Assembly (NCBI GenBank): GCA_963966185.1
Contig: CAWZYM010000081.1
Span: 77,501 to 141,500 of the forward strand
Length of the DNA: 64,000 bases
Reading direction: 5' to 3'
DNA from: Rhabditoides inermis
Taxonomy: Eukaryota > Nematoda > Chromadorea > Rhabditida > Rhabditidae
In this document: positions 27,028 through 39,786 of the stretch, piece by piece
Layout of the letters: the number at the start of each line of letters is the position of its first letter
Numbering within the stretch: position 1 is the first letter of the stretch
Notes under the pieces: model-generated
Seen by the model: only the letters and a program-made list of their open reading frames with translations
Database searches by the model: none
What the model was told of the DNA's origin: nothing
Translations under genes and position numbers: made by a program

Positions 27028-29548
27028 CGTCTCTCTTTCGTCTCTCTCTCCCTCTCTCCCTCTCTTCCTCTCTCCCTCTCTCCCTCTCTCCCTCTCTCTC
27101 TATCTCTCTCTCTTATATTTTATTATATTAGACCAATGATAACTATAAATTATACTTGGATGTATAATAAATTATAATTGTCAACCAGCTACTGATAGGC
27201 TTTTACCGCGGAGTGTGCAAGAGCGCCCTCTATGTGCACACGATAGATTGAGAGATCAGAGGGTAGGAGATGATGCATATCAGTATCAGTGATCAATATA
27301 TTATTATAATAACTGATCTACTGATAGGCTTTGACCGCGGAGGCGCGCCCTCTATGTGCATACGAGAGAGTGAAAGCTCAGAGAGTAGGAGAGAATGTAT
27401 ATCAGTATCAGTGATCAATAAATTATTATAATTACTGATCTACTGATCGGCTTTGACCGCAGAGGCGCGCGAAGCGTGCCGGAGCGCTTTCTATGTGCAT
27501 ACGAGAAAGTGAAAGATCAGAGAGTAGGAGAGAATGTATATCAGTATCAGTGATCAAAAAATTATGATAATTACTGATCTACTAATATACTTTGACCGCG
27601 GAGGCGCGCGAAGCGTGCCGGAGCGCTTTCTATGTGCATACGAGAGAGTAAAAGATCAGAGAGTCGGAGAAAATGCATATCAGTATCAGTGATCAGTATA
27701 TTATTATAATTACTGATCTACTGATAAGCTTTGACCGCGGAGGCGCGCGAAGCGTGCCGGAGCGCTTTCTATGTGCATACGAGAGAGTGAAAGATCAGAG
27801 AGTCGGAGAAATTGCATATCAGTATCAGTGATCAGTATATTATTATAATTACTGATCTACTGATCAGCTTTGACCGCGGAGGCGCGCGAAGCGTGCCGGA
27901 GCGCCTTCTATGTGCCTACGAAAGAGTAAAAAATCAGAGAGTCGGAGAAAATGCATATCAGTATCAGTGATCAATATATTATTGTTTTTATTACTGATCT
28001 ACTGATAGGCTATGACCGCGGAGCGTGCCGGAGCGCCTTCTATGAGCATAGTAAATATAACATCTGTAGAAAAGCAGTCAAGCAGATACGATTAATCAGA
28101 TAGACTGTGGACACTATCTAATTATGTATTTAAAATTACTGAAAATAAAAAATAGTAATTGTCAACCAGCTACTGATAGGCTTTTACCGCGGAGTGTGCC
28201 GGAGCGCCTTCTATGTGCATACGAGAGAGTGAAAAAGCAAAGAGTCGGAGAAAATGCATAACAGTAGCAGTGATCAATATATTCTTATAATTACTGATCT
28301 ACTGATAAGCTTTGACCGCGGAGGCGCGCGAAGCGTGCCGGAGCGCTTTCTATGTGCATACGAGAAAGTGAACGATCAGAGAATCGGAGAAAATGCATAT
28401 CAGTATCAGTGATCAATATATTATTATAATTACTGATCTACTGATCGGCTTTGACCGCGGAGGCGCGCGAAGCGTGCCGGAGCGCCTTCTATGTGCATAC
28501 GGAAGAGTAAAAAATCAGAGAGTCGGAGAAAATGCATATCAGTATCAGTGATCAATGTATTATTATAATTACTGATCTACTGATCGGCTTTGACCGCGGA
28601 GGCGCGCGAAGCGTGCCGGAGCGCCTTCTATGTGCATACGAAAGAGTAAAAGATCAGAGAGTAGAAGAGATTGTAAATCAGTATCAGTGATTAATATATT
28701 ATTATAATTACTGATCTACTGATCGACTTTGACCGCGGAGGCGCGCGAAGCGTGCCGGAGCGCCTTCTATGTGCATACGAAAGAGTAAAATACTTATCAG
28801 AGAGTAGGAGAAAATGCATATCAGTATCAGTTTGTTTGTTTATCAGCCTGATTCCGACATGTACATACAATGGTAGCATGATGGGATATCTGGAAGCACA
28901 CACAATCCTACAGTGGGGTATTGGGGCTCCTTGGCTGGAACAGTGCGGCGCGAGTCCTGACTGTTCATGGTTTATGGGCGTGAACATCGCGAAGTGACCA
29001 GTTCCGGATGCGAGGCGTGGTAGAAGATCATGAAAGACTGCCGCCGCCGATGGTAGGGCTCTCAGAGAGTGAGAGTGGGTTCACGCGGCCCACCGGGAGG
29101 TAGTGGAATTCAGTAGAAGAATTGCCCGCGAAAGGAATCGAACCAGCCACCGTTCACTTAGCAACGCGTGACGCTATCCACTTGGCCAACCCGGCCCTGG
29201 TATCAGTGATCATTATATTGTTATTTTTATTACTGATCTACTGATACGTTCTGACAGCGGAGCGTGCCGGAGCGCCTTCTATGAGCATAGTAAATACACC
29301 TGTAGAAAAGCAGTCAATCAGATACTATCAACCAGTTAGACTGTGACACTTTCTAATTATTTAAAATTACTGAAAAAAATATGGAAAGAAATAAAGATCA
29401 GTCATCTACTGGAAGACTGACAACAGCGCTTCTAGCACAGCTCCTAATAGCACTTCCAGAGCACATATCAAGTCAATCTATATATCAATCGATAGATGAT
29501 TTTCTCCTCTATTTTATACCTATATTTCTAGCGCGCGAAGCGCGCTAG
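26066..29548 (+). mobile_element. Helitron-like element E6, carrying a SINE
   Basis: Starts TTGCAGCGCCCGCTGCG, one of two elements starting TT. GTCC repeats at about 26107 lead into the second body type (CCACTACTCCTATCTAGCC). CT tract 26995-27113; cores 27200-28030; a tail fragment without hairpin (28030-28155) followed by a second run of cores (28170-28820); SINE 28832-29200; tail; palindrome 29528-29548. Confidence 0.7.
28832..29200 (-). mobile_element. tRNA-derived SINE with 7-bp target duplication
   Basis: Inserted in a core repeat. On the minus strand it begins GGGCCGGGTTGGCCAAGTGG (A-box region), has a B box GGTTCGATTCC about 60 bp in (near 29135), a non-tRNA body of ~280 bp, and ends in an AAACAAACAA-type tail at 28832-28841. 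The 7-bp duplication TATCAGT lies at 28825-28831 and 29201-29207. No coding capacity; it would depend on a LINE partner. Confidence 0.8.
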
Positions 29549-32278
29549 TCGCAGCGCCGCTGCGCCTGTGTGTGCAAAATGCCCTATGGTGTCTGTCCAT
29601 ACATCGCTTTACCGCGCCACCCACTACTCCTATCTAGCCAAACGTGACATCGATCCGATGGTCTCGGTCCCGAGATGCAGGATTCCAATTTTCAGCTCGT
29701 TATCTCTCATATCCGCGGAGCTATAAGCTCCAGAAAGTCCGACGAAATAGCGCGTAATCAGAGAGAGTCAGACAGAAAAGCAGCGAGACAGTGTGTCAGA
29801 TGAAGAGACGGGTCACTGACTAATCGGGTGCGGCGAGTGGACCTTACAAGAACGAGCACTGCGAATCGCAGACTTCAACTTTCGAGAAACGGTTTTCACA
29901 TCACTCCTCTACACTCCCTCACCTACAAATCTGCCCGTAATCTTTTTATAACTCCTCCTGGTTTCCTTTCACGAAGTGATTTAGTCGAGGCGAGGCGACA
30001 CCAAACAGTTGTCGCGGGCTGTTCAAGAAAACTAAGCAACCGTGTAAGGTCTCCCTTCACTACAACATGTATATAGGTGGCCACTACACTTCTACCAAAA
30101 TTTGCATTTTTTTGTGACCTCTGACGCCCGCTATCAGTTAAACTCCTCTAATCGACGTCGTTTTATTGCCCCGCAACGAGAGAGTGTGGCGAGGTGAGAG
30201 TGCGCCAGCTGCCAGTCTGTCTGATGTCAGAGAAAAAGACAGTCAATTGTGCAAATGAGCGAGAACATCACCACGGACTACGAAACAGCTCACCACACTC
30301 CAACAAACTGTGCAATTTTTATTTTCTGAGCACATACAATAAAACATTACTAACTATATGCACTCATGTCATTCTATGTTCAATCAGGGAAGTGAGGCGA
30401 GGCGAATGAGTGCTACTATGTGGTACGCTCGACCTTCTCCTTTTCTCATCCCTCATGTCTTCAACTCTCTCTCTCTATATTTCATGATATTAGATCAGTG
30501 ATACAAAGTTGCGCGGAACGTGCCGGAGCGTGTGTGGCGAGATGGTAGAGCTGCCAGCCAATCTGTCGACGAAAAAATGCTCTCTCTCTCTCTATCTCTC
30601 TCTCTCTCTCTGTCTCTCTCTTTCTCTTTCTCTCCCTCTCTTCCTCTATCTCTCTCTTATATATTATGATTTTAGATTAATGATAACTAAGAAGCCTACT
30701 TGGATCTAAAATCAATAATAATTGTCAACCAGTTGATCATCTCTCTCTCTCTCTCTCTCTCTCTCCTCTCTCTATTTTATTTTATAATATTAGACCAGTG
30801 ATAACTATAAATTATACTTGTATCTATAATAAACAGTAATTGTCAACCAGCTACTGATAGGCTTTTACCGCGGAGTGTGCCGGAGCGCCCTCTACGTGCA
30901 TACGAGAGAGTGAAAAATCGAAGAGTCGGAGAAAATGCATATCAGTAGCAGTGATCAATGTATTATTATAATTGCTGATATACTGATCGGTTTTGACCGC
31001 GGAGGTGCGCGGAGCGTGCCGGAGCGCTTTCTGTGTGCATACGAGAAAGTGAACGATCAGAAGGTCGGAGAAAATGCATATCAGTAGCAGTGATCGATAT
31101 ATTCTTATTATTACTGATCTACTGACATATTTTGACCGCGGAGGCGCGCGGAGCGTGCCGGAGCGCTTTCTACATATGTGCATACGAGAAAGTGAACGAT
31201 CAGAAGGTCGGAGAAAATGCATATCAGTAGCAGTGATCGATATATTCTTATTGTTACTGATCTACTGATAAACTATGACCGCGGAGGCGCGCGGAGCGTG
31301 CCGGAGCGCTTTCTATGTGCATACGAGAAAGTGAACGATCAGAAGGTCGGAGAAAATGCATATCAGTAGCAGTGATCGATATATTCTTATTTTTACTGAT
31401 CTACTGATAAACTATGACCGCGGAGGCGCGCGGAGCGTGCCGGAGCGCTTTCTATGTGCATACGAGAAAGTGAACGATCAGAAGGTCGGAGAAAATGCAT
31501 ATCAGTAGCAGTGATCGATATATTCTTATTTTTACTGATCTACTGATAAACTATGACCGCGGAGGCGCGCGGAGCGTGCCGGAGCGCTTTCTATGTGCAT
31601 ACGAAAGAGTGAAATATCAGAGAGTAGGAGAAAATGCATATCAGTATCAGTGATCAATGTTTTATTATAATTACTGATATACTGAACGGCTTTGAGCGCG
31701 GAGGCGCGCGAAGCGTGCCGGAGCGCCTTCTATGTGCATACGAAAGAGTAAAAAATCAGAGAGTCGGAGAAAATGCATATCAGTATCAGTGATCAATCTA
31801 TTATTATGTATTATGATTACTGTTCTACTGATCGGCTTTGGCCGCGAAGGCGCGCGAAGCGTGCCGGAGCGCTTTCTATGTGCATACGAAAGAGTAAAAA
31901 ATCAGAGAGTCGGAGAAAATGCATATCAGTATCAGTGAATAATATATTATTATTTTTATTACTGATCTACTGATAGGCTCTGACAGCGGAGCGTGCCGGA
32001 GCGCCTTCTATGAGCATAGTAAATACACCTGTAGAAAAGCAGTCAACCAGATACTATCAACCAGATAGACTGTGACACTATCTAATTATTTAAAGTTACT
32101 GAAAATAAAAAAAAATATAAATAAAGATCGGTCATCTACAAGAAGACTGACAACAGCACTTCTAGTACAGCTCCTAATAGCACTTCCAGAGCACATATCA
32201 AGTCAATCTATATATCAATCGATAGATAATTTTCTCCTCGATTTTATACCTATATTTCTAGCGCGCGAAGCGCGCTAG
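29549..32278 (+). mobile_element. Helitron-like element E7
   Basis: Hybrid: the first ~35 bp are of the E1 kind, the next part is the second body type, and from about 30013 to its end it is nearly identical to E1 (offset about 19436), including CT tracts, every core unit and the tail. Identity with E1 stops at the CTAG/TC junction, because E8 begins differently from E2. Palindrome 32258-32278. Confidence 0.7.
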
Positions 32279-33234
32279 TCTGGTGTAAGTGTAAAATGCC
32301 CTATGGTGTCTGTACGTCCATCGCTCTACCGCGCCAGCCACTACTCCTATCTAGCCAAACGTGACATCGATCCGATGGTCTCGGTCCCGAGATGCAGGAT
32401 TCCAATTTTCAGCTCGTTATCTCTCATATCCGCGGAGCTATAAGCTCCAGAAAGTCCGACGAAATAGCGCGTAATCAGAGAGAGTCAGACAGAAAAGCGG
32501 CGAAATAGTGTGTGAGGCGAGGAGACGGGTCACTGACGAATCGGCTGCGGCGAGTAGACCTTACAAGAACGAGCACTGCGGATCGCAGACTTCAGCTATC
32601 GGAAAACGGTTTCGACGTCACTCCTCTACACTCCCTCACCTACAAATCTGCCCGTAATCTTTTTATAACTCCTCCTGGTTTCTTTTCACGAAGTGATTTA
32701 GTCGAGGCGAGGCGACACCAAACAGTTGTCGCGGGCTGTTCAAGAAAACTAGGCAACCGTGTAAGGTCTCCCTTTACTACAACATGCAAATAGGTGGCCA
32801 CTACACTTCTACCAAAATTTGCATCTTTTTGTGACCTCTGACGCCCGCTATCAATTAAATTCCTCTAATCGACGCCACTTTATTGCCCCGCGACGAGAGA
32901 GTGTGGCGAGGTGAGAGTGCGCCAGCTGCCAGTCTGTCTGATGTCAGAGAAAAAGACAGTCAATTGTGCAAATGAGCGAGAACATCACCATGCACTACGA
33001 AACAGCTCACCACACTGCAACAAACTGCGCGATTACTATATTCTGAGCACTTACAATAAAACACTACTATATGCACTCACGTCATTCTATATTCAATCAG
33101 GGAAGTGAGGCGAGGCGAAATACTATGTAACCTCCTTTTTTTCATCCAATTCCTTTTCTCATCTCTCTCTTTTTCGTCTCTCTCTCTCTCTTTCTCTCTT
33201 TCTCTCCCTCTCTCTCTCTCTTCCTCTCTCTCTA

Positions 33235-33270
<36 letters not shown>

Positions 33271-33305
33271 TCTTTCGTCTTTCTCTCTCTCTCGCTCTCT
33301 CTTTC

Positions 33306-33347
<42 letters not shown>

Positions 33348-35087
33348 ATTTTATAATAAAAGACCAGTGATAACTATAAATTATATTTGTATCTCTTATA
33401 AATAAAAAATTGTCAACCAGCTTCTGATAGGCTTTACCGCGGAGTGTGCCGGAGCGCCCTCTATGTGCATACGAGAGAGTGAAAGATCAGAGAGTAGGAA
33501 AGAATGCATATCAGTATCAGTGTTCAATATATGATTATAATTACTGATCTACTGATCGGCTTTGACCGCGGAGGCGCGCGAAGCGTGCCGGAGCGCTTTC
33601 TATGTGCATACGAGAAAATGAACGATCAGAGATTCGGAGAAAATTCATATCAGTAGCAGTGATCAATTTATTCTTATTATTACTGATATACTGATATACT
33701 TTGACCGCGAAGGCGCACGGAGCGTGCAGGAGCGCTTTCTATGTGCATACGAGAATGTGAACGATCAGAGAGTCGGAGAAAATGCATATCAGTAGCAGTG
33801 ATCAATTTATTCTTATTATTACTGATCTACTGATAGAATTTGACCGCGGAGGCGCGCGGAGCGGCTATCTATGATCATAGGCGAGAGTAGATAATTCATA
33901 ATATTAGATCCGTGATAACTAATCGTTGTCAACCAGCTACTGATAGGATTTGACCGCGGAGGCGCACGGAGCGGCTATATATGATCATAGGCGAGAGTAG
34001 ATAATTTATAATATTAGATCCGTGATAACTAATAAATGTCAACCAGCTACTGATAGAATTTGACCGCTGAGGCGCGCGGAGCGGCTGTCTGTGATCAAAG
34101 GCGAGAGTAGAGATTTTATAATATTAGATCCGTGATAACTAATCATTGTCAACCAGCTACTGATAGATTTGACCGCTGAGGCGCGCGGAGCGGCTGTCTG
34201 TGATCAAAGGCGAGAGTAGAGATTTTATAATATTAGATCCGTGATAACTAATCATTGTCAATAGAGATTTTATAATATTAGATTCGTGATAACTATTCAT
34301 TGTCAACCAGCTACTGATAGAATTTGACCGCTGAGGCGCGCGGAGCGGCTGTCTGTGATCAAAGGCGAGAGTAGAGATTTTATATTATTAGATCCGTGAT
34401 AACTAATCATTGTCAACCAGCTACTGATAGAATTTGACCGCTGAGGCGCGCGGAGCGGCTGTCTGTGATCAAAGGCGAGAATAGATATTTTTGATATTAG
34501 ATCAATTTTAAATAATAACTTTCAACCAACTACTGTTTTATATTACTGATATACTGATCGACTTTGACCGCGGAGGCGCGCGGAGCGTGCCGGAGCGCTT
34601 TCTATGTGCATACGAGAGAGTAAAAGATCAGAGAGCCGGAGAAAATGCATATCAGTATCAGTGATCAACATATTATTATAATTACTGATCTACTGATCGG
34701 CTCTGACCGCGGAGGCGCGCGAAGCGTGCCGGAGCGCACTTTAAAGGAACAGTGGCGCTATTTTTTCGACCCAGACTTGATGCTTGAACCATTTGAATAC
34801 AAAACAAACAAAAAAAGGACTGTTTAAGTCTGTAATCCCGTTAGGCCGCCAAAAACCGCAGTGTTTGCGGTTTTTATTTTTGAATTGCGCGCGAAAACGC
34901 GACGCGTGTGTGACGCGGTGCATGCATCGCCAAGAAACAACAGCTGTTTTCTAATTGTTTTTACTTTTTTGCTTGTTAATTCTATATTAAGCTTTGTATT
35001 TTATGTTTATCAATTTCCAAACATCTGATTGACATTGCGCGAACGTTTTAGAATGTGTTTATAGCTTGTAGTTGTTCTGGTCAACGC

Positions 35088-35266
35088 TATAGTCGGATTG
35101 GATCCTACATGCCATCCGTGACATTTCACATGTTGTGCAGTTTCGTGCAACACAACGTGTTTGTCTTCAAATATCCAAAACGCTTTGTGAGAGGGAATCG
35201 AACCCTTGGGCAGCTCGCAACGATCGCGCGCTGACGGCGCGCTCAACCACTGCGCCATTGAGGGTC
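35088..35266 (-). repeat. tRNA-derived SINE, inverted copy
   Basis: Minus-strand head has A box TGGCGCAGTGGTTGAG and B box GGTTCGATTCC, then a body including AAGCGTTTTGGATATTTG and GTGAAATGTCACGGATGGC. Its mirror copy is at 35380-35555. The anticodon arm does not fold convincingly, so not a working tRNA. Confidence 0.65.
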
Positions 35267-35379
35267 ATACTGAGAGATCATTGAATCTAGTAGATATGTT
35301 TGCGCATATCTCTCATCATTGTACACTGAAGAGGCCCGTGGAGCTAAATGAGCTCTCTCTTCGATCTCGTAACCACTGC

Positions 35380-35555
35380 CTCTATGGCGCAGTGGTAGTT
35401 CGCGCCGCCAGCGCACAATCGCTGCGTGCTGCTCACGGGTTCGATTCCTACTAATGGAAGCGTTTTGGATATTTGATGACATACATGTTGTGTTGCACAA
35501 AACTGCACAACATGTGAAATGTCACGGATGGCATATAGGATCCCATCCGACTATA
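35380..35555 (+). repeat. tRNA-derived SINE, direct copy
   Basis: Plus-strand A box TGGCGCAGTGGTAG (near 35385) and B box GGTTCGATTCC (near 35438), followed by the same body as the inverted copy. The two heads face each other across ~113 bp, so a transcript through both could fold into a long hairpin. Confidence 0.65.
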
Positions 35556-35874
35556 ATCACTCGTATATTGAATGTTGCCAGTCGTGTTTGTTGCAATATC
35601 TCGTAGATGTTGTTATTGTTTCAATAGAGTTGTGTGTTGTAATAGTATGTGTGTTGTATGTCTTATCTTATTTGATTATGATTGTGATTTCAGTTTTGTC
35701 TGTGTGCGCGGCGCTTTGTCGGCCGGCCGGGCCGCGCGGCGCGTCTCACTACCGCATGTTCTATGTACTGCTTATATCAATTATATTTTACAATAGTACA
35801 TTTGTTATGCATATTGTACAGCCATTCGCGCAATAATTGATTTCAGGTTTCCGTCGTGCGTGGCAAGCATCTCG

Positions 35875-36030
35875 CCATCGCCGTCCGCCGTATGCGCCCA
35901 CAGTGACACGGCGTTGCCGCGCCCGCGCGCCTTACACGCCGGTTTTGTGCGGCTCTGGCGCGCCTCTCAGCCGCCCCGTGTGAGAGATGCGCGAGAGCGG
36001 CGCAGTGAGCGCTCGTAAGGCGCGCGAGAG
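35875..36030 (-). repeat. GC-rich inverted block, left
   Basis: GC-rich segment which on the minus strand contains GGGCGCGGCAACGCCGTGTC and GCGCCGCTCTCGCGC. The same motifs occur in the opposite orientation at 38935-39135, so the midasin fragment is bracketed by inverted copies. Confidence 0.55.
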
Positions 36031-36318
36031 AGGCACATGCGAGAGAGTACTTGATGGAGCTCGTTCTTTGATGGAGCAAATAATAACCCACTAGATTTCC
36101 CTTGTGCTCTTTTTTGTTGCATATAGCGAACATCATAACAAAACTTTTATTTGTTTGACATATCAAAACATTGTTGAGAAAGATGGGAACAATTGACTCA
36201 CAGTAAAGCAGCTGATATAATCACAGTATTACACAGATGAAGCTATTTGAGAACTATATTCACAGTGACCACAGAAAGACAACACGTACAAACAAAAACT
36301 GAGCAAATAGCAATTTAC

Positions 36319-38350
36319 TCAAATGGAGGAAGGAGGCGAGGGGGAGGGCGAGGAGTTGCCATTCGGAATCAAGCGTCCATTCCTTGGCTCCTGCGGTCCT
36401 CCTGCGGCGTCGAAGCCCACACACGACCAAAATGAAGTGAGTGACAGCGAGAACACTCCGCGAGACGCCACAGACAGCACCTACAACGAAGAAGGTGGCA
36501 ATGAGAGTTGATTGCCGCTTCCACTCACCCTGTACTCATCATGAGCCAGACTGTTGAGCATGGCAGCGATGCGCGCGCGCCTCTCGCACTCCGCATCCCT
36601 CCACGGAACAGCCACGAGAGCGCGCTGACTGGCAAACACAGCCTCCGTCTGCAAAACACATTACAATCACAACAGTCAACCGAATACAGAATTCATACCT
36701 CGTTAACCTCCAACGTGTGCATGAAGCGATGGATGGTATCGAGAATGGACACGAGTCGAATAGCGGCTGCGAGGGGAGACGGCGCGCTCCTCCTCCTCCT
36801 CTTCTCCGTCTCTTCCTCGTCCTCATTCACCTCCTCCATCGCCATATCCTCCTCCACCACTGGGTTGAGCAGCGACACGAAGCTCTCGCACTGCTGCTTG
36901 TTCTCGAACGGCTCGGCCATGCGGGCGGCATCGTAGCGCACGAGGAAGGTGTCATGAGAGGCCGCACTCCAGCACACGCGCATCTCGGCGCACACATCAG
37001 CCAGCGCAGACGGGCTGAACACCACATCCATCACATCTATATCATCGACAGCTCACTCACATCTCGACTGCGTGCTCGCTCCTCTGCATGTCTGTCCATG
37101 CAAGGTAGAGAGCAGGCGGTCCGGCGCGGCTCTCCAGACGCTTCTTCGCCGCCACTGTGAACAACACAGCACACAACGACCAGCCAACCAGAACAGACTC
37201 CGAGATGGAGGAGACTGAAGAAATCGTGCTGAGATCATTCGAACCATTGCAATACTTACCTCCCAGCTGCTTCTTCTCTTTCTGCACGGAGACTAGCAGC
37301 GCGTCGACGAGACCGCCGACGAGGCGCAGCCCGCGGAAGCCCACCTCGCACGCAGAAATCTCGAACTTGGACAGCATCCTGCTCAGCACGTCCGCACTGT
37401 GCGCCTCCGCAGCCGTTCCACTCATATCCGATCCAGCCCATTCCAGAAGGATAGCACGGCAGATGCTGGAAATGTAAGTCATGAGGAACGAATATGCTCT
37501 TCTTTGCTCACCTCTTGACGTTGTCCGCATCAGCGCTCCTCACACGCAGTCCGTGCATCCTGGCATCGAGAGGGTGGTGCGAGTGAGTGAGCCACTGCGC
37601 CAGTCTGCCGTCCACCCTGGCCGCGCCCTCTCCTCCCCACGCAGTCCACTCCTGCCCGCCCACCACGCGGTCACTCCCCGCCAACGCAGCCCACGCGACC
37701 GCCACTCGGGACGCCTCCTCGGGGGACGAGCACGAGTCGCACGCAGCCTCCAGCCAGCTGCCACTGCACAGCCCCCTCCGCCGTCTGCTGGCAGGTGGGA
37801 GCAAGGACAGCCAGGGCAGAGTCCTCCCCTCCCTCCTCTTCGTCCTCGTCCCACTGCTCCACCTCCACTCCCAGAGTACGCGCCGCCGACTCGCCGTCCA
37901 ACTCGTTCAGCAGAACACACCACTGCACGCACTTCTCCGCAGTCGTCCTGAACAAGTATTGCCAAGTGTGCGGCGGCAAGCATGGCAACTCACTTGGTCA
38001 TGGCGCGCAGCACTCTGTCTGCGATCGACGCGGCCTTGTCGGTGCTGGCAGCGGCGGCGGCCGCGCGCGAACGTCGAACACACTCGTCCACCACCTCTCC
38101 TCCTCATCCACCCACAACTCCACGATCCTGTTACGCATCGCACAAGAAATCTCCCCATTCTTCGCGTCCATTGACATGAACACGCTGTAATAGCAATCAA
38201 TCGGTAAATCAATACGTGATCTTAACTCACCGGAAGTCGGGATGTGGGGTGAGGGGCTCGGGCTCGAATGACGAGGCGCGTTCGGACACCACCAGCCGAC
38301 CGTCCGTCTCCAGACAACTGTTCAGACGATCCAGAACAGCGGCCGGCAGG
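36319..38350 (-). CDS. MDN1: Midasin (MDN1/Rea1) fragment, multi-exon
   Basis: Midasin is the giant AAA+ ATPase that remodels pre-60S ribosomes. Exons: 38350-38231, 38184-38095, 38044-37994, 37947-37512, 37465-37260, 37154-37061, 37014-36699, 36648-36529 and 36480-36319 (TGA 36321-36319); most introns are 46-50 bp with matching phases. The first two exons read VLDRLNSCLETDGRLVVSER, then LTPHPDFR and VFMSMDAKNGEISCAMRNR, the conserved late-AAA segment of midasin (LN-LLE-G...HP-FR-F-SMD---GEIS-AMRNR). The following ~500 residues are helical with two acidic runs and diverge from what I recall of midasin. Exon 37947-37512 changes frame near 37760, through a small intron or a frameshift. Upstream AAA modules and the MIDAS domain are absent: a fragment of a protein of several thousand residues, lying inside the TTAA element. 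Family call for the first exons is strong; whether it is expressed is unknown. Confidence 0.75.
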
Positions 38351-38934
38351 CTGCAACCGTCAGCTCATCTTACACTCAATCGATTTAGTTCAAAACATGC
38401 GGTCTCTCTCTCTGAAAAAACGTCTAACCGAAACAACGTAAACGTACGTCTAACCGAACAACAACACGTATAAATAAGCTCGCACAACCACGCCATGTAA
38501 TACATATTATGAATATATATTATGAAACACAAACCAAGTATATTCAGTTTAAGAAAAAATATGATTCAAAATAAACATCGAAAAAACGGGCGTGCGTCAA
38601 TATGATATGAGGTGGGCACAGTTAGCGAGAGTCGGACAACGAGAGACATGCAGACGGGCAGAGTGAGAGAATAGGAGTTACCAACTTGACCTTTGCCAAA
38701 CTGCGAACAAGAATATATGATAAAAAAAAATAATACCATAATGTAATACTCTTATTTCATCTCACTACTAACGATGACTTTTTCATGTATACCAAAAATT
38801 GGAAAAAAGATCTGTTCACAGAAACATAATTGATATGCGAAAGTATATCTCATGCATAAACGAATCAAAAAAAAAGATAAATAAATATTTTTTTTTATTT
38901 AAATACAAACTCCTTTTATATCTGAGACAACGTA
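38351..38934. other. AT-rich segment, nothing recognised
   Basis: The midasin similarity stops in the intron upstream of 38350. No further midasin exon, RNA or repeat is evident up to the GC-rich block. Confidence 0.4.
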
Positions 38935-39135
38935 TCCACTGAGCGCCGCTCTCGCGCGTCTCTCGAGCGCCTGCGTGAGAGATGCGCGAGAGCCGCGCAC
39001 CCCTTTCTCTCTACCAGCCATCGGGCAGCCGCGCGCGAGAAGTGCGCGAGAGCCGCGCCCAAGCTGCTCCAGAGCGGCAAATGTCTCTAAACCGCGCGAG
39101 AGACGCGCGGGCGCGGCAACGCCGTGTCTGTGCAG
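38935..39135 (+). repeat. GC-rich inverted block, right
   Basis: Carries GGGCGCGGCAACGCCGTGTC and GCGCCGCTCTCGCGC in the orientation opposite to 35875-36030, plus repeated GTGCGCGAGAGCCGCGC motifs. Longer than the left block. Confidence 0.55.
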
Positions 39136-39219
39136 CTCAACCGTGAAGTGAGCGTTTTGTAATGTGTTTATTGTATTATAGCACGCTATTGTTCAATAGA
39201 GTTTACATAATATTTCCAG

Positions 39220-39582
39220 TTCGTGCCGGTAGTGGTAGTACCTGTCTGCTACCGGCCAGTACCAGTACAACAGGCGCACTCAACAGGAAGAACAATAAGG
39301 TGAGTATGATATTGTATGTTGTATGTTGATTTCGTATGTTCAGGTTGTAGAGTTGTTTGCTGTATATGTCAGGAATATGTTAGATATAGTGTGCGAACTG
39401 TGTTGCGCTTGTATACATTGTATTGTTCAGATGTCGACTACAGCAGCCCACCGCCCTCCCGGACTTCAGCCCGCATTCCTAGGGTGAAGGAGAAATAGAA
39501 CAAAATGTTGTTGTGTTGTTTTGCTACATGATTGTAAATTTTTTTATTGTTATCATGTACATACAAGTTGTCTTGCAATAAA
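39220..39582 (+). CDS. 3' end of an unidentified gene with polyadenylation signal
   Basis: Exon 39220-39299 ends TGALNRKNNK before a GTGAGT donor; after a 131-bp intron, exon 39431-39487 encodes MSTTAAHRPPGLQPAFLG and a TGA. An AATAAA lies at 39577-39582. Acceptor TTTCCAG and donor are good, and the joined frame is continuous, so this looks like the last two exons of a gene whose upstream part is missing. It is serine/threonine/proline-rich and I do not recognise it. It lies inside the TTAA element, so it may be a second captured fragment. Confidence 0.4.
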
Positions 39583-39717
39583 GTTGCCTATAGACTGAGA
39601 TTACTTGTGAAACGTATGCGAGCATGGAAATGCTGAAACATACAATTTCTGGTTCCTTGCGTTGTGCTACGCTCTTTTCGGTGTTATCATCAACATATTC
39701 AGCTCTCCTTCCAACTG

Positions 39718-39786
39718 CCTCCGTGGCGCAGCTGGTTAGAGCGGCTGCCAGCGATATTGAGGTCGCGGGTTCGAACCCTCTCTGAT
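39718..39786 (+). repeat. tRNA-like sequence (SINE head or tRNA pseudogene)
   Basis: GTGGCGCAGCTGGTTAGAG resembles an A box and GGGTTCGAACCC is a good B box with T arm. The acceptor ends do not pair and the anticodon arm does not form, so I do not call a working tRNA. Confidence 0.45.

Noticed and set aside
37036..37060. A 24-bp intron in the midasin fragment
   Set aside because: The phase does not match; the next acceptor (TTCAG before 37014) gives a 46-bp intron with correct phase.
36508..38174. Long plus-strand frames across the midasin region
   Set aside because: They are antisense to the spliced midasin exons and show no family features.
35380..39786. Functional tRNA genes
   Set aside because: A and B boxes are present but acceptor and anticodon stems do not pair, and two copies carry a shared non-tRNA body, as SINEs do.
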